Origin: Littorina saxatilis
Lineage: Eukaryota; Mollusca; Gastropoda; Littorinimorpha; Littorinidae
Direction: 5' to 3'
Length of the DNA stretch: 64,000 nucleotides
Assembly: GCF_037325665.1 (NCBI RefSeq)
Contig: NC_090261.1
Coordinates: 31,970,505 to 32,034,504 of the forward strand
In this document: piece by piece, positions 57,601-64,000 of the stretch
Numbering within the stretch: the first letter of the stretch is position 1
How the letters are laid out: the number at the start of each line of letters is the position of its first letter
Made by a program: the position numbers and the translations under genes
Notes under the pieces: generated by a model
Databases searched by the model: none
Told to the model about the DNA's origin: nothing
The model's input: only the letters and a program-made list of their open reading frames with translations

Positions 57601-60600
57601 CATTTACATGGAAAGCGTTTATGCCAGGGTGGTTGTGAGAGTACGATGAAGGAACAATGGAAGAGGTATGCACTTGAACGAGGTTGCTTGTGATCACACC
57701 GCGAGTTGGGCGGTCAGACAGTGTTGGTGTGTCCACGACAGGGGAGATAACCACTGGAATAGTCTTACCTCGTTGTTTGCGGCGACCACCGCGGTACGGG
57801 CGACGTTTACCTTTTTTTCGCTGAAAAGGACAGGGTGGGGTGCGTAGAAGTTGTAAATCTGACAGATGTTGTGAAAATCCCGGGGACATATACACAGGCT
57901 TTCCCTGTAAACACAGGAGTTCTGCTCGGCTGTACTTGACACAAGGTCGCACAGCTGTAGTCACAACACTGTGCACCGGAGCGGTGCGCTTGTACTCTTG
58001 CTTAGTATCAGCCGTGTTGACGATAGCCGTGAGCGAATCCTTAGTTGACAGCAGTGTAGAGAGAAGGGATAGTCCGATCAGAAACATGGAGATATCTCTC
58101 CAGCCCAGCATATGCTTAAAGGCACAGTAAGCCTCCCGTAAACCATCACAGATACTGTCAGGCTTTTACACACAGTATGAGCACCCTTTCGTTTAAACAC
58201 TCACCGCTTGAGAACATCCTAGGTGCCCTACGTAAAGAGCGAGCAATTTTCAAAGAATTTATTTTCGTGGGTCAGCAAATCAGGCGCTAGAACTAACTTT
58301 TAAAATCTAGATAATAAATGCTTGTAACACAAACATTCTTAGATTATAAAAGATTTCTTTTTTCATCAAGACAAGATCAGTACAATTCGAAGTTTTGACA
58401 GTTTAAAAATTTTTATAAAAAGATAGCCCGGAAGCAGTTCACAAAAGGTCGTGTCTCAAAGCAGACGATTTTTCTGCATAGCGCTCGCTTTCTTTGAAGC
58501 CAGCCGCCGCCAATAAGTTCGTGTGACTCACAGCCATTGTTGTGTTTTAGAATCAGAGGTACACAATAAAGTGCTATTGCAGATACAGCCAGTTGCATTG
58601 AAATCACAAATTGACGACTAAATTGTGAGGAGAAAAAAAGGAAAATGGATCACACGGGTTCACGATGGCTCAGGGGTTAGATAAACCACAAAATTTGGTG
58701 TGTGGTTTACGTGAGCTAAATAGCAATTCAAACAAACTGTTTCATTTAATGCTATTAAATGTTATTGCAAGTGTGTTCCATAAGGTTAGAACTGCTTTGT
58801 TCATTAGAAGATTTAAATAATTTTGTAAACCATTTGAGACATACTGGGGCTTTAAAATAGCTAACCAGTGCAACTGCAAATCATCAGATTTTTCAAATGT
58901 TTTTGCTCTGTTCCGCATTAAAGTTGTTTGTAGATTATTAAGGTATTTCTCAGAACATTTGATAACGCAGTGTTTTAAAGGTTTCTGTTCCTCTCCAGAC
59001 TTTGGACAACCTGCCCTTGTCCCATCCAGAACACTTCGGTACACCTGTGTTGAAAAAGCAGAAGAATGCACGCGGCAGAGCTGGGTAAGTTTTCAGTGTT
59101 CCTCCTGTTGCTTGCACTTTTGATGTTGTTTTTGCAATAAGGAAAGATTTCACAGTGATTTCTGTAATAAATATCATGGCAGTTACACTCCAGTTAGACT
59201 AGTGATCAATGGGTATCTTTATTGGATTTTGTCCTCTTAGGGGCTTTATCATGAGTCATATTATACACAACTCAATATCAAATAACTAAGTCGGGTAACC
59301 TTTCAGGCTGGTACTGACAGTATGAGAAAATGTGATTTCAAAGTGCACATTTTTAGGCTTGCTTTCAACACAACCATAGCTAGGCGTCACAGGACTAGTG
59401 GTTGTTATTTCCTACTTTCTCATTTGTTGCAATGCGAGTACCGTGCTCTTTTAAGTTTTCCTGAATGTTTAACCCTGTATTATGTCTATATATGTTAAAA
59501 AAAAAAAAAATCATAGATCTAGCTGTCACTGTTAGCTCATCTGAACCTGAGTAGATCGTCTTTGAGTCTCATTACGTCATTTGTGAACGTAACTTTTTGT
59601 TTTGTCAATACTTAAACGTTCTAACAACTTACCTTTCTTGTTTTTTTATTCTGAATTTTGGAACATTGGCAGTCTATTTGGTTTTGGATTTGTTGAGTTA
59701 GTGTTATGGATGCTGCCAACATGTCATACTGGGATTCTAATGGTAGTATGTATCATCTCATCTATTTCAGTGATTCTGAGTCTGAGAAGGAAGACAGCAG
59801 TTCAGAGGATGAAACCAAAAAGCGTGAATTTTACAAGAACCGCCATCAAGAGCTGGTTGGTCGAGTGATGCTGGTGGAGATCGTAGACAAGCGTAAAGGA
59901 GCTTTGACCCCAGTCCTTGTTGTACTGCCGGATGCCCATCCCATTGAGCTGAAGAACCGTGACCACCTCTTGGTTCGATCCTTCAGGGATATGAAATAGT
60001 GAGTAGTGACTGTTGTCTTCATTGTTTAGATGTGACGGTTGATGTTTCGACTGTGATTTTCCTGCATGTGTGTTTGTGAATTTGCGTGTGCTTTTATTTG
60101 TTTGGTTGGTGGTAGTTTTGTGTGATTGCACGGACCTCATTGGTGTATGGTTTGACTTTTTGATTTTCTTTTGTCTGAAAATATGCCTTTGTTTGAAAGA
60201 GATTAAGCAGTGATGAGTTGACTTGGCTAGATATATTTAGTTTTGGAAATGACACTGTTGAGTTTGATATTTAAGACCCATTTGTTAGAACTGTTATGTG
60301 TTGATGTTATGTACCATGTTTTAAACTGAAATTTACTCTATTTTTAGCATGGCTGTGAACCGCAAGGATCTGAAGGATTTCTCTCGAGATGTTGCCATTA
60401 AGAATGAAGACAAAGCTTTGAAAGCCGGTGAGTCCCATGCAAGTTGTGCAGCTTTACTTTCGATACCTTAGCAAGTATAAGTATTGTTTATCATCTCAAT
60501 TTTGATTGTAAAAAGAAACAATAAATGCCAGAGGTAACTTTTCTGCATTTGATGAACCTTTAAATGGTACCACTACCAAAATTGAAAACCATGGTCACTA

Positions 60601-62121
60601 AAACTCATTTGACGTTTAGTTACGGCTGTAGACATCATCCTGATAGTAGCTCAGTTGGTAGAGCATTGGACTTGTTGCTAGCTTTCCACTGTGAGGAAGC
60701 GACTCAAATTTCCCAGCAATGGGAAAATAAAGTAAATGGAAATGAAAGAAGCAGTGGATTTTGCACCCACCAGTCATTGATGAGAGGATGCTGCTTGGCA
60801 GCAGAACAGTCCATATCTTGGTGGTCGTTTCTGTTAGTGGATAACGTGTATGAATTGCTTACAAGATATTGCACATGTCTATTTCCCAGCCTTTGAGAGA
60901 GCTCTGCTGTACTATGACAACACAGAGCTGCCTATCAACTGGAATCGAGAGCAGCTACTGGGTCCTGATGAAGATGAAGATGATGGTGCTGACGAGGTCA
61001 GTACTGTAAGAAAGTAGATATCACAGTCTTGTGCGTGAAAGAAAATGATGTAATATCAATCATAATACACTGTACATCATGTGCCATCTTTCTTAACTTA
61101 TCCTTACCATTCTGATGAAGTCAGCGTCTTTCTGACGAAAATTTGATAAAGAACTTACCTTCACTGGTAGCTGTTGTCTTTTATTTTTGTTTTGATCACA
61201 GTCTTTGTGTATTGTTTGATAAGGGGAAGAGGTCAGTTTCAATTTACAAATCCTGGAGGAGCTGACAGAATGGGAAATGTTGCTTTCTGTATTGAACTAA
61301 GATGGGCGTGGTGGTAAGACGTCAGCCTCCTAATCGGGAGGTCGTGAGTTCGAATCCCGGTCGCTGCCGCCTGGTGGGTTAAGACTAAGAGTGGAGATTT
61401 TTCCGATCTCACAGGTCAACTGATGTGCGGACCTGCTAGTGACTTAACCCCCTTCGTGTGTACACGCAAGCACAAGACCAAATGCGCACGGAAAAGATCC
61501 TGTAATCCATGTCGGAGTTCGGTGGGTTATAGACACACGAAAATACCCAGCATGCCTCCCCCTAAATCGGCGTATGCTGCCTTAATGGCGGGGTAAAAAC
61601 GGTCATACACGTAAAAATCCACTCGTGTTAAAAACATGAGTTAACATGGGAGTCTACGCCCATGAACGAAGAAGTATTGAATTAGTTTAAGCCTTGTTTG
61701 TGGGTTTTTGGTATAACATTTTGTTCAGACAGCAGTCTTGCTTCCCCTAATGTCAAGCTGGTGTTTCACTTTAGACATGAAAGCTATTTCTCACAGAGAC
61801 CAGTATGGCACTTAAATTGACGAACCCGAAAAAGCTATTGGGTCCGCCGGGTTGTCTGTTTCTCATGTAGGCATTCCTCTGTTGCGTGATTGCCAGTTCT
61901 CTTTCATACTTCATCCCATTAGTAACAATCAGAATGCTGTTACCTTTGAAAATCTTACTTTTCTTTTCTGTGGGAGATAAAGCAAAACTGTTTTCATAAC
62001 CATCTTTTTCTCTGTGAGCTTCGAAGTGTTAGTTACGTGTGGTTTTGTTATATTTAGTCAAGTTTTGACTAAATATTTTAACATCGAGGGGGAATCGAAA
62101 CGAGGGTCGTGGTGTATGTGC

Positions 62122-62192
<71 letters not shown>

Positions 62193-64000
62193 GATTCAGA
62201 CTAAACTACTGGACCGATCTTTATGAAATTTGACATGAGAGTTCCTGGGTATGAAATCCTCGAACGTTTTTTTCATTTTTTTGATAAATGTCTTTGATGA
62301 CGTCATATCCGGCTTTTCGTGAAAGTTGAGGCGGCACTGTCACGCCCTCATTTTTCAACCAAATTGGTTCAAATTTTGGTCAAGTAATCTTCGACGAAGC
62401 CCGGGGTTCGGTATTGCATTTCAGCTTGGTGGCATAAAAATTAAGTAATGACTTTGGTCATTAAAAATCGGAAAATTGTAAAAAAAAAATAAAAATTTAT
62501 AAAACGATCCAAATTTACGTTTATCTTATTCTCCATCATTTGCTGATTCCAAAAACATATAAATATGTTATATTCGGATTAAAAACAAGCTCTGAAAATT
62601 AAATATATAAAAATTATTATCAAAATTAAATTGTCCAAATCAATTTAAAAACACTTTCATCTTATTCCTTGTCGGTTCCTGATTCCAAAAACATATAGAT
62701 ATGATATGTTTGGATTAAAAACACGCTCAGAAAGTTAAAACAAAGAGAGGTACAGAAAAGCGTGCTATCCTTCTTAGCGCAACTACTACCCCGCTCTTCT
62801 TGTCAATTTCACTGCCTTTGCCATGAGCGGTGGCCTGACGATGCTACGAGTAAAATGGCATTGCGTTCAGTTTCATTCTGTGAGTTCGACAGCTACTTGA
62901 CTAAATATTGTATTTTCGCCTTACGCGACTTGTTTCTTTTGCAGTCATCTGATGATGACGAACAGTGTGAGGAGAAGGACAGATTTGTGGCTCAACTTTA
63001 CAAGTTCATGGATGATCGAGGTAAATGTTTATTGTATATTTTGCTTCTTTTTTGTTATGGTTGCAGTTTGTATGTTTGTTTATGGATGATCAAGGGACTT
63101 TTGTTGTTGATATTTTGTTTTTGTTTCTTAAATTAGCTTGCTTTCAATTACGGTAGTGTGGTTGTCTTTGTTTTTGAACTATGACATATGTGACCCTCCA
63201 CCACGAAATGAGTCGCGTGTCACCTCGCGCGGTTCTACGCTAGGCCTAATATAAGTCCGGGGAGTGTCTGGAAACAGTGTGAGGGTCACCTTAGTCACAG
63301 GCTTATAAGTTTTCGCTCTTTTCTAAAACAGTTTTCACCACTGGATAGAGCATAAAAAACTCTTTAGGAAAATGCAAAAAATATGAACATCATGCAAAGG
63401 TGACATGCGACTCATTCCGTGGTGGAAGGTCACATATTTGTATTCCATAGTAGTTATTCTGGTTTTTGAATTGAGAATGGTTTGAAATGTTAATTGATAT
63501 TGCTCTAGTTTATATTGGTCTTTATTTCTTACCATGTTTCATATTTATGTGCAGGCACTCCAATCAACAAAGGCCCATGTATTGGCAACAAGGATCTCAA
63601 CTTGTATCGCCTGTTCAGAGTAGTGCAGAACATTGGAGGATATAATAAGGTGAGTGGCGCTTGAAGATTTCAGATCTTGTAGAAAACCAACACTTCGAGA
63701 TCACCACAAGGCAATGTGTTTCATGCAGTCTCTCAGTATTTTGCTGGTATTGTTTTGTTCTTCAGTAGTCCCTCCTGTGAGCGGACACCTTTGGTTCATT
63801 GCAATTATGTCCCTACATTGCAGGTAGAGAAGGTAGTACATTGCTACACAAACCAACCACAGTGAGACTTCAGAATGTCCAGATTTCTCTTTGTAGAACT
63901 TAGATTGTAAGTTTGATAGAAGCACTGTGAGGTGACAACGGTCAAATGCTGTAGGATGATTATCTCCTGTTCATGTACAATAATGATTTGTTACAGGCCA
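49502..64000 (+). CDS. ARID4: ARID4 (RBP1-like) gene, N-terminal part, spliced
   Basis: ARID4 proteins are chromatin regulators that bind retinoblastoma protein and belong to the Sin3-HDAC corepressor. Ten exons (50376-50486, 50797-50865, 53422-53515, 54099-54178, 58999-59084, 59771-59998, 60348-60427, 60890-60996, 62945-63020, 63555-63649) join in phase with GT..AG introns, giving about 343 residues with the proposed initial ATG. In order: an N-terminal Tudor-like part ([18 protein letters not shown]), the canonical Tudor segment ([19 protein letters not shown], about residues 93-115), the [16 protein letters not shown] stretch, a Ser/Glu-rich linker, the RBB1NT/PWWP-like region ([20 protein letters not shown] to [10 protein letters not shown]), an acidic linker, and the start of ARID ([35 protein letters not shown]). 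The remainder, including the rest of ARID and the chromodomain, lies beyond the edge. Vertebrates have two paralogues, ARID4A and ARID4B; one gene is expected in molluscs. Confidence 0.95.
49505..50375 (+). other. ARID4 intron 1 (presumed)
   Basis: No repeat recognised. Overlapping minus-strand open frames (49441-49824, 49913-50158) lie here without clear splice sites. Confidence 0.4.
50376..50486 (+). CDS. ARID4: ARID4 exon 2, N-terminal Tudor-like
   Basis: Acceptor tgtgcttcag, donor gtaagt, 111 bp, phase 0 to 0. It encodes [20 protein letters not shown] and then [17 protein letters not shown]. The boundary after the final Lys corresponds to the one I recall in vertebrate ARID4. Confidence 0.95.
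50797..50865 (+). CDS. ARID4: ARID4 exon 3
   Basis: Acceptor tgtttacag, donor gtaaag, 69 bp, phase 0 to 0. It encodes [20 protein letters not shown] plus VMK, equivalent to the segment before the canonical Tudor part. Confidence 0.9.
51265..51302. repeat. Half copy of the 53.07-kb hairpin repeat
   Basis: cctgggggctcaagcacc here equals one arm of the 53071-53124 hairpin, with similar gctcgggagccggat flank. It lies in ARID4 intron 3. Confidence 0.6.
51358..51426 (+). repeat. tRNA-like sequence (SINE head or tRNA pseudogene)
   Basis: A perfect A box (tagctcagtcgg, 51363-51374) and a B box ggttcgagcct at 51408-51418 lie at tRNA-like spacing. The presumed acceptor-stem halves do not pair, so a working tRNA is unlikely. 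Confidence 0.6.
51478..52531 (-). mobile_element. piggyBac-type non-autonomous element
   Basis: TTAA flanks both ends (51474-51477, 52532-52535), with inverted terminal bases CACTATTGTGAC / GTCGCGAAAGTG. On the minus strand, from ATG at about 52292, the product starts [15 protein letters not shown], followed by [20 protein letters not shown], a typical acidic N-terminus of piggyBac transposases. The catalytic region is missing. It lies in ARID4 intron 3, antisense to the gene. Confidence 0.85.
53071..53124. repeat. 22-bp-arm perfect-type hairpin
   Basis: Arms ctgagcctgggggctcgagcac-type (53071-53092) and its complement (53103-53124) differ at one position, with a 10-base loop, so the RNA would fold strongly. 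It lies in ARID4 intron 3, 297 bp before exon 4. Confidence 0.85.
53422..53515 (+). CDS. ARID4: ARID4 exon 4, Tudor part 1
   Basis: Acceptor gtttattcag, donor gtaagg, 94 bp, ends one base into a codon. It encodes [20 protein letters not shown] and [11 protein letters not shown], matching the vertebrate VGAIVE..AIISKLTDASWYTV segment. Confidence 0.95.
54099..54178 (+). CDS. ARID4: ARID4 exon 5, Tudor part 2
   Basis: Acceptor gatgtttcag, donor gtaaga, 80 bp, phase 1 to 0. It encodes [19 protein letters not shown] and DKHFEESE, nearly identical to vertebrate ARID4. Confidence 0.97.
54420..58115 (-). mobile_element. CR1/L2-like LINE with an unbroken ORF
   Basis: The element lies antisense in ARID4 intron 5. 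The minus-strand ORF (58111-54791, 1106 codons) is followed by about 370 bp of 3' UTR containing a CA microsatellite (54607-54690) and the terminal text gcgctatagaaaagttattt with a (tta)n tail at 54421-54440, an ending common in CR1/L2-like LINEs. The target duplication could not be fixed. Confidence 0.93.
54791..58111 (-). CDS. LINE endonuclease-reverse transcriptase, 1106 residues
   Basis: Apurinic-type endonuclease at about residues 165-380: NARS, ITESWL (catalytic Glu about 197), [12 protein letters not shown] (about 309-316), [11 protein letters not shown] and ISDHSALFF. Reverse transcriptase at about 590-900: [30 protein letters not shown] (Asp about 736), [17 protein letters not shown] and KYADDTQ (YADD about 826-829). 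The C-terminal [24 protein letters not shown] and LHWLPM..YRIEYK motifs place it in the CR1/L2/Crack-like group. Residues 1-160 include a basic stretch ([19 protein letters not shown]) of possible RNA-binding role. All catalytic motifs I looked for are present and no stop interrupts the ORF, so the copy may be recent and possibly competent. Confidence 0.93.
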   Translation of the reverse strand: MLGWRDISMFLIGLSLLSTLLSTKDSLTAIVNTADTKQEYKRTAPVHSVVTTAVRPCVKYSRAELLCLQGKPVYMSPGFSQHLSDLQLLRTPPCPFQRKKGKRRPYRGGRRKQRGKTIPVVISPVVDTPTLSDRPTRGVITSNLVQVHTSSIVPSSYSHNHPGINAFHVNARSCRPKTHIIRDLIIDDHIDLAIITESWLCEKGDEATIKDMTPSTHTTQSFPRTDRRGGGICIIHATHLTNNLFFKRLQFLSFEAVEMHYSHQQSSLFFVCIYRPPPSKKNGLKDTDFLNELPDLLEMYHTKKHLFVGDFNCHFDAQANSSVNRVKTFLKDYSLVQLINEPTHTDGHTLDWLVVREADNPTSSFSVRDCQISDHSALFFNISIQKPKPAVRTVTSRNLKKMNVDKFREDVRVFAASTAADTPDTDLLMVFNTCLRQLMDSHAPLVTRQVTDRPSAPWMSEDIKDHKRLVRKWERLWRTSGLTVHRQIYRQQLDDIKALHTSAKQEYYTSRLAECKDTKALFSVTDELFAKKKATALPKLIPPSELPETFSNFFDQKISDIRKGLDSSKTQMSFAAFSGTPLTRFSPVSEKFVFELISKCAPKSCTLDPIPTSLMKTCLDFLVPVVTRILNLSLQSGSVPAQFKEAVITPLLKKPGLDTECLKNYRPISNLPFLTKLLEKCVLAQLQEHLLSNDLLDVHQSAYKKNHSTETALLYVTDKLLTSADNKEVSVLALLDLSAAFDTIDHDVLLKRLQFTFGIADKAFQWFVSYLSERLQRVQIGQKESSPVPLKHGVPQGSVLGPVLFTLYTQDLSDVISRHGCEHHKYADDTQIEDSAPPSDFPKVVKNTERCIESVKDWMIDNKLKLNDSKTEVMLSGSRHALNQIDCTSLTIGDTQIVSQTAVKDLGVYLDSALTMQKHISFVCKCAFFELRKISSVRSFLTLQATVQLVSSLILSRLDYCNSLLAGLPTEELDRLQRVQNSAARLILQKSKKDHVTPLLTTLHWLPMKYRIEYKLALLGYRCFEKSLPPYLSHSLSIYEPSRSLRSSSEKLLRIPKTRTKTFGERTFRYQIPTVWNSLPSSIRDSSSLSSFKTQLKTYLFRKAFA
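58116..58282. repeat. Short repeat segment between LINE and R2
   Basis: Begins ttaaaggcacagtaagcctc. The ttaaaggcacagt word resembles the outer end of the 14.3-kb foldback element (actgtgcctttaa). It could be LINE 5' UTR or another element's end. Confidence 0.35.
58283..58784. repeat. R2 dispersed repeat, copy 2
   Basis: Matches 9665-10111 over nearly its whole length, with an extra gaagttttgacagtttaaa-type insertion near 58398-58430. It lies in ARID4 intron 5. Confidence 0.8.
58999..59084 (+). CDS. ARID4: ARID4 exon 6
   Basis: Acceptor ttcctctccag, donor gtaagt, 86 bp, ends two bases into a codon. It encodes [20 protein letters not shown] and QKNARGRA, matching the vertebrate [17 protein letters not shown] segment. 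Confidence 0.97.
59085..59770 (+). other. ARID4 intron 6
   Basis: Plain intron, with an A-run at 59497-59510 and no mobile element recognised. Confidence 0.7.
59771..59998 (+). CDS. ARID4: ARID4 exon 7, acidic linker and RBB1NT region
   Basis: Acceptor tctatttcag, donor gtgagt, 228 bp. It encodes [20 protein letters not shown], then [20 protein letters not shown] and [20 protein letters not shown]. The donor falls inside TA/gtgagt, so a retained intron would read a TAG stop at once. Confidence 0.95.
60348..60427 (+). CDS. ARID4: ARID4 exon 8
   Basis: Acceptor ctatttttag, donor gtgagt, 80 bp, phase 2 to 1. It encodes [20 protein letters not shown] and EDKALKA, equivalent to FTSVPRKDV..LKQA in vertebrates. 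Intron 7 (59999-60347) is plain. Confidence 0.93.
60640..60725 (+). repeat. tRNA-like A box in ARID4 intron 8
   Basis: tagctcagttgg followed by tagagcattggact is a perfect A box and D-arm-like text. The B box is degraded (actcaaatttccc). Probably a decayed SINE head. Confidence 0.5.
60890..60996 (+). CDS. ARID4: ARID4 exon 9 with two in-frame donors
   Basis: Acceptor atttcccag. Encodes [20 protein letters not shown] and the acidic [12 protein letters not shown]. Donors gtcagt at 60997 and gtaaga at 61006 both keep phase 0, and the second adds VST. By consensus the second is stronger, so 61005 may be the true end. Confidence 0.92.
61297..61673 (+). mobile_element. tRNA-derived SINE, second head type
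   Basis: The head has gggcgtggtggtaagac (A-box-like) and gagttcgaatccc (B box). The body from cgtgtgtacacgcaagcaca to cggtcatacacgtaaaa equals that of the 22.6-kb SINE, and the end is a stem-like tgggagtctacgcccatgaac. The direct repeat gtattgaa lies at 61289-61296 and 61674-61681. It lies in ARID4 intron 9. Confidence 0.88.
61682..62049 (+). other. ARID4 intron 9, plain part
   Basis: No element recognised between the SINE and the R1 copy. Confidence 0.6.
62050..62933 (+). repeat. R1 family copy abutting an ARID4 acceptor
   Basis: All R1 landmarks are present, with a long GT microsatellite (62117-62187). The first base of the terminal hairpin is changed on both arms (atatttagtcaa / ttgactaaatat), keeping pairing. 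The cgcgacttgt end falls 11 bp before ARID4 exon 10. Confidence 0.92.
62945..63020 (+). CDS. ARID4: ARID4 exon 10, start of ARID domain
   Basis: Acceptor ttcttttgcag, donor gtaaat, 76 bp, phase 0 to 1. It encodes [20 protein letters not shown] and FMDDRG, the first ARID helix. Its polypyrimidine tract is only the few bases between the R1 end and the AG. Confidence 0.95.
63189..63434. mobile_element. TA-flanked MITE with 36-bp inverted ends
   Basis: TGTGACCCTCCACCACG at the left and its near complement at the right extend to 36 bp with about four mismatches, and TA flanks both (63187-63188, 63435-63436). It lies in ARID4 intron 10. Tc1/mariner-type mobilisation is inferred from TA. Confidence 0.85.
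63555..63649 (+). CDS. ARID4: ARID4 exon 11, ARID domain
   Basis: Acceptor atttatgtgcag, donor gtgagt, 95 bp, phase 1 to 0. It encodes [19 protein letters not shown] and [13 protein letters not shown], the core ARID helices. Confidence 0.97.
63750..63832. repeat. Decayed relative of the 43.1-kb TA-flanked element
   Basis: gagcggacacctttggttca and gtccctacattgcaggt share order and wording with 43165-43208. Inverted ends are not preserved. Confidence 0.5.
63997..64000 (+). CDS. ARID4: ARID4 exon 12, first four bases (cut by window edge)
   Basis: The last bases read gatttgttacag/gcca, a plausible acceptor in the right place for the next ARID exon (phase 0). Four bases cannot confirm it. Confidence 0.4.

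Noticed and set aside
1-64000. CRISPR arrays, bacterial operons or Shine-Dalgarno sites
   Set aside because: The DNA is eukaryotic; tandem repeats here are microsatellites and minisatellites without unique spacers.

Overview
This is a window of animal nuclear DNA, most likely from a marine gastropod mollusc. Coding sequence is sparse and broken into short GT..AG exons. Introns are several kilobases long. Simple repeats (CA/GT, CT/GA, long G and C runs) are abundant, and short interspersed elements of types I associate with molluscs occur repeatedly. The taxon is inferred from repeat style and recall, not from a search.

The best supported gene is the plus-strand ARID4 gene (retinoblastoma-binding protein 1 family) in the right-hand third. 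Ten coding exons between 50376 and 63649 join in phase. They give the N-terminal Tudor-like region, the RBB1NT/PWWP-like region and the first half of the ARID DNA-binding domain; the gene runs off the right edge. A probable first exon ends exactly on an ATG at 49502-49504, just right of a promoter-like cluster (NRF1-like, E-box and CCAAT motifs at about 49285-49335). A second gene may leave the same promoter leftward: exon-like blocks lie on the minus strand at 49226-49290, 47783-47913, 46886-46971 and 36870-37199, but I cannot join them into one frame. A plus-strand open frame at 37283-38473 encodes an unrecognised 396-residue low-complexity/coiled-coil protein, with a probable 3' UTR to about 41.0 kb that has collected SINEs.

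Almost everything else is mobile-element derived. From left to right: a TGACCT-rich repeat (2.6-3.4 kb); a 932-bp inverted-repeat element with 61-bp ends (4.6-5.5 kb); copies of a recurrent noncoding family of about 870 bp, here called R1, at nine loci; two Helitron-like elements (10.3 and 36.2 kb); two related CAGGG-ended elements with 6-bp target duplications (12.1 and 23.9 kb, the second carrying an R1 copy); a pogo/Tigger-type deletion derivative (17.5 kb); tRNA-derived SINEs with clear target duplications (22.6 and 61.3 kb); a 4-kb patch with a 515-bp tandem duplication and a solo LTR (27.8-32.2 kb); a SINE-in-SINE cluster (39.0-40.0 kb); a LINE fragment inside a TA-flanked inverted-repeat element (43.1-44.2 kb); and, inside ARID4 introns, a piggyBac derivative (51.5 kb), an antisense LINE with an unbroken 1106-residue ORF (54.4-58.1 kb), an R1 copy ending 11 bp before an exon (62.05-62.93 kb) and a TA-flanked MITE (63.2 kb).

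The first 35 kb contain no host gene I can support. All boundaries were read by eye; no alignment or search was run.
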